DNA of 64,000 nt from Streptomyces curacoi (GTDB taxonomy: Bacteria > Actinomycetota > Actinomycetes > Streptomycetales > Streptomycetaceae), in contig NZ_KQ947988.1 of assembly GCF_001513975.1 (NCBI RefSeq), positions 248,001-312,000 of the forward strand, in the 5' to 3' direction. Position numbers and translations under genes: made by a program. Under the pieces are notes generated by a model. The model saw only the letters and a list, made by a program, of their open reading frames with translations, was not told the origin of the DNA and searched no databases. Of this stretch, positions 26,191-35,286 are shown piece by piece (the first letter of the stretch is position 1; the number at the start of each line of letters is the position of its first letter).

Positions 26191-27411
26191 CTACCCGGCG
26201 GCGTCGAGGAGCGCCGCCGCCGTGAAGAGCTCCACGCCGACCTTGATGGCCGACTCGTCGACGTCGAAGTCGCCCTGGTGCAGATCGCGGCCGATGCGCT
26301 CGCCGGGGGCACGGACTCCGAGGCGGGCCATGGCGCCGGGGACGTGCTCCAGGTACCAGGAGAAGTCCTCGCCGCCGAGGCTCTGCTCGGTGCCCTCGAC
26401 GGAGTCGGCGCCGCGGCGGGCGGTCATGGCGTCGCGCAGCAGGTCGGTCACAGCCGGGTCGTTGACGACGGGCGGGACGCCGCGGATGTAGTTGATCTCC
26501 GACTTGGCGCGGTGGAGGTTGGCGATCTCGTCGATGGCGGCGACGACGAGGTCGGGCGCCTGCCGCCAGGTGTCGAGGTCGAGGCAGCGGACGGTCCCCT
26601 CCAGCTCGGCGTGCTGCGGGATGACGTTGGGCGCGTGACCCGACTCGATCCGGCCCCAGGTCACGGCGAGGCCGCTGCGGGCGTCGGTGCGCCGGGCGAC
26701 CAGCGCGGGCACGTCGGCGACGACGCGGGCGGCGGCGGTGACCAGGTCGGTCGTGAGGTGAGGGCGGGCCGTGTGTCCGCCCGGCCCCTCCAGGGCGATC
26801 TCCAGCCGGTCGCAGGCGGACGTGATCGCACCCTGCCGCAGCCCGATCCTGCCCGCGTCCACCTTGGGGTCGCAGTGCACGGCGAGGATCCGGCCCACCC
26901 CTTCGAGCACCCCGCACTCGATGGCGTCGGCCGCGCCGCCGGGGAGCACCTCCTCGGCGGGCTGGAAGAGCAGGCGGACGGGACGCGGCAGCTGCCCGCG
27001 CTCGTGGAGCTCGGCCAGCACCAGCCCCGCGCCGAGCACCACGGTCGTGTGCACGTCGTGCCCGCAGGCGTGCGCCCGGTCGGGCACGGTGGAGCGGTAC
27101 GGGCACTCAGTCTTCGTGTCCGGGATGGGCAGAGCGTCGATGTCGGCGCGCAGGGCGAGCATGGGCCGCTCGCCGTCCGGCTCCCCGATGTCACAGATGA
27201 GCCCGGTTCCGGTGGCGAGCACGCGCGGCTGGAGGCCGGCCTTCTCCAGACGGGCCTTGATCGCGGCGGTCGTCCGGAACTCCTGGTTGCCGAGCTCCGG
27301 GTGCATGTGCAAGTCGCGCCGGAACTCGACGAGTTCGGCACGCAGCGCCTCCGGCAGGGTGCCGGACAGGATGGCTTCCCCGGGGTGATCGGCTTCTGGC
27401 TCTGGGGACAT
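26191..27411 (-). CDS. M20D-family amidohydrolase
   Basis: A 406-residue metallo-amidohydrolase of the IAA-amino-acid hydrolase/aminoacylase type. FRRDLHMHPELGNQEF opens the fold. Metal ligands appear in ADIDALPI, HACGHDVHTT, FQPAEEV and a late His region (GEDFSWYLEHVPG). The lid domain carries GPGGHTARPH. Such enzymes remove acyl groups from amino acids or small amides; the substrate here is unknown. It lies upstream of the BMP genes on the same strand but has its own terminator, so a nucleoside role is not implied. ATG 27411 is used; a GTG 4 codons earlier is possible. Confidence 0.9.
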   Translation of the reverse strand: MSPEPEADHPGEAILSGTLPEALRAELVEFRRDLHMHPELGNQEFRTTAAIKARLEKAGLQPRVLATGTGLICDIGEPDGERPMLALRADIDALPIPDTKTECPYRSTVPDRAHACGHDVHTTVVLGAGLVLAELHERGQLPRPVRLLFQPAEEVLPGGAADAIECGVLEGVGRILAVHCDPKVDAGRIGLRQGAITSACDRLEIALEGPGGHTARPHLTTDLVTAAARVVADVPALVARRTDARSGLAVTWGRIESGHAPNVIPQHAELEGTVRCLDLDTWRQAPDLVVAAIDEIANLHRAKSEINYIRGVPPVVNDPAVTDLLRDAMTARRGADSVEGTEQSLGGEDFSWYLEHVPGAMARLGVRAPGERIGRDLHQGDFDVDESAIKVGVELFTAAALLDAAG

Positions 27412-28014
27412 CAGTTGGTTCACCCTCTGAAGGGTAGGACGCCGAGGTGGCCAACTGACCCTCGATCAACAAAACTTCAACCCGTTGGGGGGAGGAAACC
27501 TGGCCGCTCGACGCATGGGTGGGGGTTGAGATGGGTAGGTCACTCTTTTCTCTACGCATACCACGCCACGATCAGAACCGTCGGTTCTGTTCACCTGTCG
27601 GGATCGCACACCCACAGTGAAAGTCCGGGGCGCCCGTCCACCGGCCCCATCGGGCACGGTCACGCGGGAGCGAGGGCCATTGGATGACAGATCCCAGAAC
27701 GCGGTGATCCGCGACCCCTGCCTCGATCCGGCTGCCCGGACTCGGGCACCGATGGGCACCACGCACATCCAAGATCACGACGCGCATCCACCTCCTTCCA
27801 GCCAACACCGTGCGGCCACTGGCAAGCCCCCTTCCGTGATCCCTGCTGTCAACGGGGCGGGGCCGGCCGAGCTGGGAACAAGTTCACGCCATACCCGGCG
27901 GCCACTGCGAGAGGGCTTCGGCCACCGCCAGTGCGATCAGTTACGGTCGGATTCGCACTGGTGATGATCACAGGGTGACATCGCGGTCACCGTTTACGGG
28001 GAGGTCGACGGGGG
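27412..28014. other. Gene-free spacer with a 17-bp palindrome
   Basis: About 600 bp separate the divergent amidohydrolase and RHS toxin genes. No convincing gene is present: the longest frame (about 115 codons) has Arg/Pro/His-rich, non-coding-looking content. CAGAACC-GTC-GGTTCTG (27573-27589) is a perfect 7-3-7 palindrome and a candidate operator. A GTGAC/GTCAC palindrome lies just before the toxin start. Confidence 0.6.
27975..27990. promoter_or_regulatory. AfsQ1-like box before the RHS toxin gene
   Basis: GTGAC-ATCGCG-GTCAC fits GTnAC-n6-GTnAC and is also a perfect 5-6-5 inverted repeat. It ends 24 bp before the TTG start. With eight fixed bases, about one match is expected by chance in a window this size, so AfsQ1 control is only a possibility. 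Confidence 0.35.
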
Positions 28015-31000
28015 TTGGGTTACGTTCTGCCGGGCTGGCTGGACGAGATCCTGGACTTCATCGGGATCAACTGGCCGAATGTCGATGAGGACGACTACCG
28101 CGAGATGGCGGACGCGATGCGCGAGCTCGCGGACGCTTTCGACGAGCACGCGGGTGAGGCCGTCGGTGCGGTGAACCGTCTGTTGTCCTCCAGTGAGGGC
28201 TGGGCGGTGGAGGCCCTGCAGGAGCACTGGGGCAAGGTGAAGACCTCGCACCTGGAGCAACTTCCGGAAGTGGCGCGCCTGTTCGCGGATGCGATGGATG
28301 TCGTCGCGGACGTGATCTACGGCATGAAGATCAAGGCCGAGGTCGAGCTGGGGGTGATGGCCGCCTCGGTCGGCGTCTCCATCGGCCTGGCCTTTGTCAC
28401 CGGCGGCTTGTCGGCGCTGATCGGTGCGGCGGAGATCGCGGCGATGCGGGAGGTGGTGCGCCGGATCATCAAGGAGGCCGCCGACCAGATCGTCGACCAG
28501 GTGATGGCGATGGTGACCGAGCCGGTCGCCGCCAAGCTGGAGAAGATGGTCACGGACGCGGTGCTGGACCTGGCGGCCGGCGCCATCTCCCCGGCCGAGG
28601 GCTCCGGCGGCGGCGGGGGCAAGGGCGCCGCCGCGATGCAGCTGAACTCGGCCGGCGGTTCGGCAGGCGGCGGTTCTGCCGGCCCGGCCGGTGGGGGCGG
28701 GGGCGCGGGCCGGATGCGTATCGACCACGGTGAGTACGACAAGGCCGCAGGCCATCTGGGCCGTCTGAGCGAGACCTCGTTGACCCGCCTGTCGGGGTCT
28801 TTGGACCGCGCGGCAGGCGCCAACAGCCGCACCCGCGGCAAGGACCCGTTCACCCAGGGCATCGACAGCGTGGTGGACGGCGCCACCAAGGGCATGAAGA
28901 AGGCCGTCGAACGGATCATCAAGCACACCGGCGAGACCATCCCGAAGAACCTGCGCGACACCTCGGAGAACCACAAGCGCAACGAGAAGGCCAACGAGGA
29001 CGCCCTGAAGAAGATCATGGGCGACCAGGACGGCAAGGGAGGTCCGGGGTCTCCGGCGAAGGGCCCGGGCAGCAACGGCGGCCCGGCCGGCACCAAGCCG
29101 GATCTGCTGAACAAAGCACTCAACGACCCCCGCCACCACAGCGTGGAACCGAAGAACCGTACCTGTAAAGGAGACCCGGTCGATGTCGCCAGCGGCCAGA
29201 TGCTGCTGCAGCAGACCGACCTGACGCTGCCGGGCGTCCTGCCTCTCGTGCTGAGGCGCACGCACCTGTCGGACTACACCTTCGGCACCTGGTTCGGCCG
29301 GTCCTGGGCCTCGACCCTGGACGAGCGCATCGAGGTCGACATCCGCAACAAGGCCGTCTGGGCGCGCGAGGACGGCACCCTGCTGGTCTACGATCGTCTG
29401 CCCACCCCACAGCAGCCGGAAGTACTGCCGGTGGAGGGCCCTCGCATACCCCTGCGCCGCACCAGCGAGCTCGGCGCCCAGCACATGGAGTTCGCCACCA
29501 CAGACCCGCGCACCGGCTGGACCAAGTACTTCACCCGCCCGCGTGGTGAGGGCTGGCAGCTGTGGCTGACCACGATCGAGGACCGCAACGGCAACCAGAT
29601 CGACATCCACCGCGACGGCACCGGCCTACCCCTGTCGATCACCCACAGCGGCGGCTACGACGTCCGCCTCACCACCGACCGCGACCTGGGCCGCATCACC
29701 CACCTGTCCCTGCACACCGGCCCCCACGCCGACGACACCGTGCAGGTCATGGCCTACGGCTACGACCCCACCTCCGGCGACCTCACCGAGGTCACCAACT
29801 CCTCCGGGCAGCCACTGCGGTTCGACTACGACGCGGAAGGGCGGATCACCGCGTGGACCGACCGCAACGACTCCACCTACCGCTACGTCCACGATGCCGC
29901 CGGACGCGTCGTGGAGACCATCGGCCCGGACGGCTACCTGTCCGGCACCTTCGTCTACGACACCACACACCGCACCACCCGCTGGACCGACGCGCTCGGC
30001 CACACCACGCTCTACCAGCTCGACCACCGCGGCCAGATCATCGCCGAGACGAACCCGCTCGGCCACACCACCCGGCAGACCTTCGACACCCGTGACCAAC
30101 TGCTGACCCGCACCGATCCGCTCGGCCGCACCACCATCTACACCTGGGACGACGCCAGCAACCTCCTTGCCCGACAGCAGGCCGACGGCTCACGGACGTC
30201 CTTCACCTACAACGAGCTCGGCCTGCTCGTCTCGATCCAACGACCGGACGGCACTGTCACGTTCCAGGAGTTCGACGAGTCCGGCAACCGCACATCGGTC
30301 ACCAACCACACCGGCGCAACCACCCGATTCATCTACGACGACCGGGGCCGCCTCACCACGGTCGTAGACGCCCTTGGCGCAACGACTCGTGTGAGGTGTG
30401 ACGCGGTCGGCCTGCTGATTGAAGCCATCGACCCACTGGGCGCCGTCACCCGGTGCGAGCGGGACGCCTTCGGGCGCCAGACGACGATCACGGATCCACT
30501 CGGCGCGACCACCCGCCTCGAATGGACCGTTGAGGGCAAGCTGGCCCGGCGTACCCGCCCGGACGGCACGGTCGAGGCATGGACATACGACGGTGAAGGC
30601 AACTGCCTGACCCATACGGATGCCATGGGTGCCATCTCCCGCTACGAGTACACCCACTTCGACCTGCTAGCCGCACGCACCGGCCCGGACGGCGTCCGCT
30701 ACACGTTCACCCACGACACCGAACTACGCCTCGCCCAGGTCACCAACCCCCAGGGGTTGACCTGGAGTTACGAATACGACCCGGCGGGACGCCTTATCGC
30801 GGAGACGGACTTCGACAACCGCCAGGTGACGTACACACACGACGCGGCAGGCCAACTGACTGCAATCACCACAGCCTCCGGCCAGGCCATCCGCTTCGAC
30901 AGAGACCTTCTGGGCCGTGTGGTGAGGAAAGAAGCGGCTGGAGCGGTCACCACCTACACGTACGACGCGACGGGCGGCCTGGCCCAGGCCACCAACTCAG

Positions 31001-32664
31001 ACGCGACCTTGACCCTGCGGCGAGACGATATGGGCCGCCTGACATCTGAGACCGTCAACGGCCGCACGCTCTCCCACACGTACGACGCGCTGGGCCGCCG
31101 CACCAGCCGCACCACGCCGACAGGCGCAACGAGTAAGCGGACCTACGACGCCGCAGGCAACCGCATCACACTGACCACCGCCGGCCGCACCCTCACCTTC
31201 GCCCACGACGCAGCAGGCCGCGAGCTGGCCTGCCACATCGGCGAAACCCTGACCCTCACCAACCTCTACGACGCCGTAGGCCGCCTGACCGGACAAGAAC
31301 TCACCGGTCCGGCCGACCAACCCCTTCGGCATCGCACCTACACCTACCGCGGCGACGGCAACCTCACCGGCATCGACGGACACCCAGGCAGCAATCGCCG
31401 CTTCGACCTGGACGCAGCAGGTCGGGTCACCGCAGTCCGCGCACCCGACTGGACGGAGTCCTACACCTACGACACCGCAGGCAACCAGATCCACGCCTCC
31501 TGGCCGGACTTCATGCCCGGCCAGGAGGCAACCGGCGACCGCGCCTACACCGGCACCCGCATCACCCGCGCGGGCAGTGTCCGATACGAACACGACGCAG
31601 CGGGCCGCATCACCCTGCGCCAAAAGACCCGCCTGTCCCGAAACCCAGAGACCTGGCGCTACACCTGGGACGCCGAAGACCGCCTCACATCGGTGATCAC
31701 CCCCGACGGCACGACATGGCGCTACCGCTACGACCCCCTCGGACGCCGCATCGCCAAACAACGCCTCGCCGCCGACGGCGAAACCGTCGCGGAACAGACC
31801 GACTTCACCTGGGACGGCACCACCCTCGCCGAACAGACAACTCACACCCCGGGCACCGCACAACCAGACATCACCCTCACCTGGGACCACCAAGGCCTAC
31901 GCCCCATTGCCCAGACCGAACGCAAGACGCTCGCCGACGCACCCCAGGAAGACATCGACCAGCGTTTCTTCGCGATCATCACCGACCTCGTCGGCACACC
32001 CACCGAACTCGTCGACGAACACGGCAACATCGCCTGGCGCACCCGCAGCACCCTCTGGGGCAACACAGCCTGGAACCGCACCGCCACCGCCTACACCCCG
32101 CTGCGCTTCCCCGGCCAGTACCACGACCCAGAAACGGGCCTGCACTACAACTACTTCCGCCACTACGACCCCGAATCCGCCCGCTACGTCACCCCTGATC
32201 CGCTGGGCCTCACTCCAGCGCCGAATCCAGCGACATACGTCGAAAATCCCCATACTGAGAGTGATCCTCTGGGCTTGGCGCCAGAGGAATGCCCGTACCG
32301 TGTGGAACGAGTAGCTGACGAAGATCTGGGCACTCTGTACCACTACACTAACGAAAAGGGCTACGACGGAATCCTTGAAAGCGGCGAGATGCGCGCATCA
32401 CTTAGGGCTGACAACTCTAAGGACGCCCGATTTGGAGATGGGCAGTATTTCACCGATATCCAACCCGGCACGAAGACTCCGGGGCAGCTTTCGTATGCCT
32501 TTGTGCGCGTCCCGTGGGCCGGCCACAAGTTCAGTCACTATATTGAGATAGACGTGCGAGGGCTTGAAGTCATGCGCTCGGTTGAGCGACCTGATGTGTA
32601 TGTCATCCCGAACCAGGGAGCGCTTGACCTGACAGGGCGCATTGTCAGTCACGGAAAGAGCTGA
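28015..32664 (+). CDS. RHS polymorphic toxin with HYD1-type ADP-ribosyltransferase tip
   Basis: A 1549-residue protein. Residues 1-75 resemble an ESX/WXG100-like targeting domain (GWLDEILDFIGINWPNVDE). A helical, partly membrane-like segment follows to 200, then a Gly-rich linker. DUF6531 begins near 386 (GDPVDVASGQM). RHS/YD repeats, many reading YTYDAAGN-like, form the shell to about 1385, closing with GLHYNYFRHYDPESARYVTPDPLGL. The last 125 residues are the toxin: LYHYTNEKGYDGIL, then ARFGDGQYFTDIQP, the Tox-ART-HYD1 pattern, which should ADP-ribosylate a target in competing bacteria. TTG 28015 follows GGGGAGG. There is no signal peptide; a type VII-like route is inferred. The tip is visibly poorer in GC than the shell. 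Confidence 0.88.
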   Translation: MGYVLPGWLDEILDFIGINWPNVDEDDYREMADAMRELADAFDEHAGEAVGAVNRLLSSSEGWAVEALQEHWGKVKTSHLEQLPEVARLFADAMDVVADVIYGMKIKAEVELGVMAASVGVSIGLAFVTGGLSALIGAAEIAAMREVVRRIIKEAADQIVDQVMAMVTEPVAAKLEKMVTDAVLDLAAGAISPAEGSGGGGGKGAAAMQLNSAGGSAGGGSAGPAGGGGGAGRMRIDHGEYDKAAGHLGRLSETSLTRLSGSLDRAAGANSRTRGKDPFTQGIDSVVDGATKGMKKAVERIIKHTGETIPKNLRDTSENHKRNEKANEDALKKIMGDQDGKGGPGSPAKGPGSNGGPAGTKPDLLNKALNDPRHHSVEPKNRTCKGDPVDVASGQMLLQQTDLTLPGVLPLVLRRTHLSDYTFGTWFGRSWASTLDERIEVDIRNKAVWAREDGTLLVYDRLPTPQQPEVLPVEGPRIPLRRTSELGAQHMEFATTDPRTGWTKYFTRPRGEGWQLWLTTIEDRNGNQIDIHRDGTGLPLSITHSGGYDVRLTTDRDLGRITHLSLHTGPHADDTVQVMAYGYDPTSGDLTEVTNSSGQPLRFDYDAEGRITAWTDRNDSTYRYVHDAAGRVVETIGPDGYLSGTFVYDTTHRTTRWTDALGHTTLYQLDHRGQIIAETNPLGHTTRQTFDTRDQLLTRTDPLGRTTIYTWDDASNLLARQQADGSRTSFTYNELGLLVSIQRPDGTVTFQEFDESGNRTSVTNHTGATTRFIYDDRGRLTTVVDALGATTRVRCDAVGLLIEAIDPLGAVTRCERDAFGRQTTITDPLGATTRLEWTVEGKLARRTRPDGTVEAWTYDGEGNCLTHTDAMGAISRYEYTHFDLLAARTGPDGVRYTFTHDTELRLAQVTNPQGLTWSYEYDPAGRLIAETDFDNRQVTYTHDAAGQLTAITTASGQAIRFDRDLLGRVVRKEAAGAVTTYTYDATGGLAQATNSDATLTLRRDDMGRLTSETVNGRTLSHTYDALGRRTSRTTPTGATSKRTYDAAGNRITLTTAGRTLTFAHDAAGRELACHIGETLTLTNLYDAVGRLTGQELTGPADQPLRHRTYTYRGDGNLTGIDGHPGSNRRFDLDAAGRVTAVRAPDWTESYTYDTAGNQIHASWPDFMPGQEATGDRAYTGTRITRAGSVRYEHDAAGRITLRQKTRLSRNPETWRYTWDAEDRLTSVITPDGTTWRYRYDPLGRRIAKQRLAADGETVAEQTDFTWDGTTLAEQTTHTPGTAQPDITLTWDHQGLRPIAQTERKTLADAPQEDIDQRFFAIITDLVGTPTELVDEHGNIAWRTRSTLWGNTAWNRTATAYTPLRFPGQYHDPETGLHYNYFRHYDPESARYVTPDPLGLTPAPNPATYVENPHTESDPLGLAPEECPYRVERVADEDLGTLYHYTNEKGYDGILESGEMRASLRADNSKDARFGDGQYFTDIQPGTKTPGQLSYAFVRVPWAGHKFSHYIEIDVRGLEVMRSVERPDVYVIPNQGALDLTGRIVSHGKS

Positions 32665-32668
32665 TCTC

Positions 32669-32959
32669 ATGGAATATTGGAAGGTTGAGTGGCTGCACGA
32701 CTTTCCGTCGGAACCGGTCATCTTTTATAGCGAGATCGGCGAGGACGGCTATGAGGTCCGAAAGGTGCAGAGGTATAGGAATGGGCGCACACTAAAGGCC
32801 GACGAGCTCCACGAATCGGGAGACATCGGCCTGAGCGAGATCCCGGTCGGCTCTATTGAGGATGTGGCCAGCCAGCCGGAATTCTCGGCGTTTGTGATCA
32901 CGAGGGATGAATTCGAGAAAGAATGGCAAAGCGCACCCTGGCCCGTCGAGCGCAAATGA
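32669..32959 (+). CDS. Immunity protein for the RHS toxin (DUF6881-like)
   Basis: A 96-residue acidic cytoplasmic protein that starts 4 bp after the toxin stop, with GAAAGAG as ribosome site. It opens MEYWKVEWLHDFPSEPV and has IFYSEIGEDGYEVRKVQ, the pattern of the DUF6881 family found next to toxins. Position, size and lowered GC all fit a cognate immunity protein that blocks the HYD1-type transferase. Direct binding is inferred. Confidence 0.82.
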   Translation: MEYWKVEWLHDFPSEPVIFYSEIGEDGYEVRKVQRYRNGRTLKADELHESGDIGLSEIPVGSIEDVASQPEFSAFVITRDEFEKEWQSAPWPVERK

Positions 32960-33064
32960 CCGACTGGACTTCCCCTTGCTCCGTTTCGCTCAGCTGAGTA
33001 TCGGCGTGTGAGACTCCGCAGGAGGAACTTCCCGTCAACGCGATTCCAACTGGTCGTCGCTGTA

Positions 33065-33116
33065 GGCGGGGCGCCCACGGGAACACCCTGGTGAGCACCC
33101 GGACGCCCGCCCCGCC
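33065..33116 (+). terminator. Possible terminator after the toxin-immunity pair
   Basis: GGCGGGGCG and CGCCCCGCC form a 9-bp stem across a 34-nt loop, 105 bp after the immunity gene and just before the methyltransferase start. The loop is long, so the call is weak. Confidence 0.4.
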
Positions 33117-33134
33117 CACCATTAGGGTGCGTCC

Positions 33135-33797
33135 GTGACCGACATGCAGCCGGAATTTCTTCGATCCACCCGTACCTCTTACGACGCCATCGCCCCCGCC
33201 TACGCGGAGGCCTTCCCCGACTGGTCGGCCGACAGCGCCCCCCTGGACCGCTCCCTGGTCGCCGCCTTCGCCGAGCTGGCCCGCGAGCACGCCCCGGCCC
33301 CCGTCGCCGACCTCGGCAGCGGGCCCGGTTCCGTCACCGCCCATCTCCATGCCCTCGGTGTGCCGGTCTTCGGCGTCGACCTCTCGCCCCGGATGGTGGC
33401 CCTGGCCCGCCGCGCGTATCCCGACCTCCGGTTCCACGTCGGCTCGATGACGTCGCTGGACCTGCCGGACGAGACGCTGGGCGGGATCATCGCGCTGTAC
33501 TCGATCATCCACGTCCCGACCGAGCACCTCGCCGCCACCTTCGCCGAGTTCCACCGCGTTCTGGCGCCTGGCGGCCACGTCCTGCTCGCGTTCCAGTCCG
33601 GGGACGGCGACGACCACATGCGGCTCATCGAGCGCTTCGGCCAGGAGATCTCGCTCGACTACCACTGGCGTACGCCGGAAACCGTCGCCGAGGCGCTGAC
33701 CGGGGCCGGTCTCCTGCTGCACGCCCGCGTGCTGCGTGAACCGGCCGGCGAGGAGAGGCGGCCTCGCGCGTTCGTCCTGGCCCGCAAGCGGCCGTGA
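33135..33797 (+). CDS. Class I SAM-dependent methyltransferase
   Basis: A 220-residue methyltransferase. The SAM-binding motif I is VADLGSGPGSVTAHL near residue 58, the acidic motif II is VFGVDLSPRM, and motif III lies in LAPGGHVLLAF. The N-terminus (YDAIAPAYAEAF) is typical of the Methyltransf_11/25 group. The acceptor cannot be predicted. The GTG start follows a C-rich leader with no good ribosome site. No link to the neighbouring toxin is evident. Confidence 0.88.
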   Translation: MTDMQPEFLRSTRTSYDAIAPAYAEAFPDWSADSAPLDRSLVAAFAELAREHAPAPVADLGSGPGSVTAHLHALGVPVFGVDLSPRMVALARRAYPDLRFHVGSMTSLDLPDETLGGIIALYSIIHVPTEHLAATFAEFHRVLAPGGHVLLAFQSGDGDDHMRLIERFGQEISLDYHWRTPETVAEALTGAGLLLHARVLREPAGEERRPRAFVLARKRP

Positions 33798-33798
33798 T

Positions 33799-34202
33799 CT
33801 ACGTGGCCAGTTCGCACCAGACGTACTTGCCCCGGCTCCCGTGTCTGGTCAGCGGCTGCCAGCCCCACAGGTCGGCACACGCCCGGACCAAGGCCAGTCC
33901 TCGCCCCTCCTCCCGCTCCGCGAGCTGCTCCAACTCCTCGGGCGGCTCCGGCGGTTCGGGATCCGCGTCCCACGCTCCGATCCGCAGCACCCCGGCCGAC
34001 CAGCGCACCGTAGAGCGGCGGGTCCCTTGGTGTGACGTACGGCGTTGGCGATCAGCTCGGTCGCGAGGAGTTCGGCGGTGTCGGCGAGGCCGATGAGACC
34101 GTGCAGGGTGAGGATCAGGCGGAGGGTGCGACGGGAGACGGTGACGGCTCGGACGTCGTTCGGGATGTACAGGGTGTACTCCCAGGGTTCGGTTTCGGGC
34201 AT
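33799..34202 (-). pseudogene. RsbW-like ATP-binding regulator, frameshifted
   Basis: The N-terminal half starts at ATG 34202 after GGAG and reads as a histidine-kinase-type ATPase: WEYTLYIPNDVRAVTVSR, then TAELLATELIANAVRHTKGP with the N box. The C-terminal half lies in another frame: RWSAGVLRIGAWD, then EEGRGLALVRACADLWG with the G box. The switch falls near 34010, just after TKGPAAL, and restoring one base gives a continuous protein of about 134 residues. Such anti-sigma-like ATPases usually accompany XRE/DUF397 pairs, as here. Either the gene is broken or the sequence has a one-base error. Confidence 0.75.
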
Positions 34203-34426
34203 GGGCGAACTCCGTTCGGGTGGTGGGGATTGCGGTCGTCCGGCGGTGTCATTGCCGCAGCCGTCATGGCAGGACGGAGCGGTGCGCTTCCGGTAGCCCG
34301 GAGGTTCGCAGCGTGTGCGTCGCGTCACTGACGGTAGACCTGAAACTTTCGGTTCAGCAAGCCGGTCGCGTAACCTGACGCCCGAACGAGTCGCGCCCGC
34401 AAGCGCGTTGAAGCAAGGAGCAGTCG

Positions 34427-35278
34427 ATGGGCACCAGGCGCGAACCAACGGCACGCCAGAGGCGACTGGCGGTTGAACTGCGCAGGCTTCGGGACGCTGC
34501 TGGACTCAGTGCCCGGGAGGCAGCGACCCTCCTTGGCGTGAGCTCCGTCCAGGTCAGCCAGATCGAGTCAGGCCTTTCAGGAGTGAGCGAGCAGCGTCTG
34601 CGCCGCCTTGTCGCCAACTACTCCTGCTCGGACGACCAGTTGATCGATGCTCTGGTGGTCATGGCGACCGACCGGACCCGGGGCTGGTGGGAGGAGTACC
34701 GGTGGCAGCTGCCCACGCCGTTCCTCAATCTCGCCGAGCTGGAGCACCACGCCACCTTCCGTTGGGACGTGGACTTCCTGCACGTCCCAGGCCTTCTCCA
34801 GACAGCGGAGTACGCCCGTGCGCTGTTCTCGTGCCGCGTGCCCGCGCTTCGGGAGGAGGAACTCGAGTTGCGTGTACGGCATCGAATGCGACGCAAGGCA
34901 ATCCTCGAAGGCCCCGCTCCCACACCGTACGAAGCGGTCGTCCACGAGGCGGCGTTGCGCATCAAGGTCGGCGGCCGAGCCGCCTCACGGGCTCAGCTCA
35001 CCCGCATCCTGGAGCTCTCCGCCGCCGACCACGTCACGGTACGCGTCATCCCCTTCGAACTGGAGGACTTCTCCGACATCACAGCGGCCATGGCGTACGC
35101 CGGCGGCCCCGTCCCGAATCTGGACACGGTGGTACGCGACGGCCCTCATGGCTCGGTCTTCATCGACTCCAAGGCCCAGCTAGGGGTCTTCCGAACACTC
35201 TTCCGTAGAGTGGAGGCGGCATCGCTCGAACCCGAACGGTCGCGTGACTTCATCCACAGGCTGGCGAAAGAGCTGTGA
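34427..35278 (+). CDS. XRE-family regulator with DUF5753 domain
   Basis: A 283-residue protein. The N-terminal helix-turn-helix (LRRLRDAAGLSAREAATLLG, then SVQVSQIESGLSGVSE) precedes the DUF5753 sensor domain (DFLHVPGLLQTAEYARALF to the C-terminus). This is the WhiJ-like architecture that pairs with a downstream DUF397 protein and often an RsbW-like ATPase, in developmental or antibiotic switches of Streptomyces. All three parts are present here. A ribosome site AAGGAG precedes the ATG. The DUF397 gene begins 8 bp after its stop. Confidence 0.92.
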   Translation: MGTRREPTARQRRLAVELRRLRDAAGLSAREAATLLGVSSVQVSQIESGLSGVSEQRLRRLVANYSCSDDQLIDALVVMATDRTRGWWEEYRWQLPTPFLNLAELEHHATFRWDVDFLHVPGLLQTAEYARALFSCRVPALREEELELRVRHRMRRKAILEGPAPTPYEAVVHEAALRIKVGGRAASRAQLTRILELSAADHVTVRVIPFELEDFSDITAAMAYAGGPVPNLDTVVRDGPHGSVFIDSKAQLGVFRTLFRRVEAASLEPERSRDFIHRLAKEL

Positions 35279-35286
35279 GGCGCCCC

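Noticed and set aside
27617..27964. A 115-codon plus-strand frame in the spacer before the toxin
   Set aside because: No ribosome site, composition rich in Arg, Pro, His and Ser, and no recognisable motif. It is treated as non-coding.
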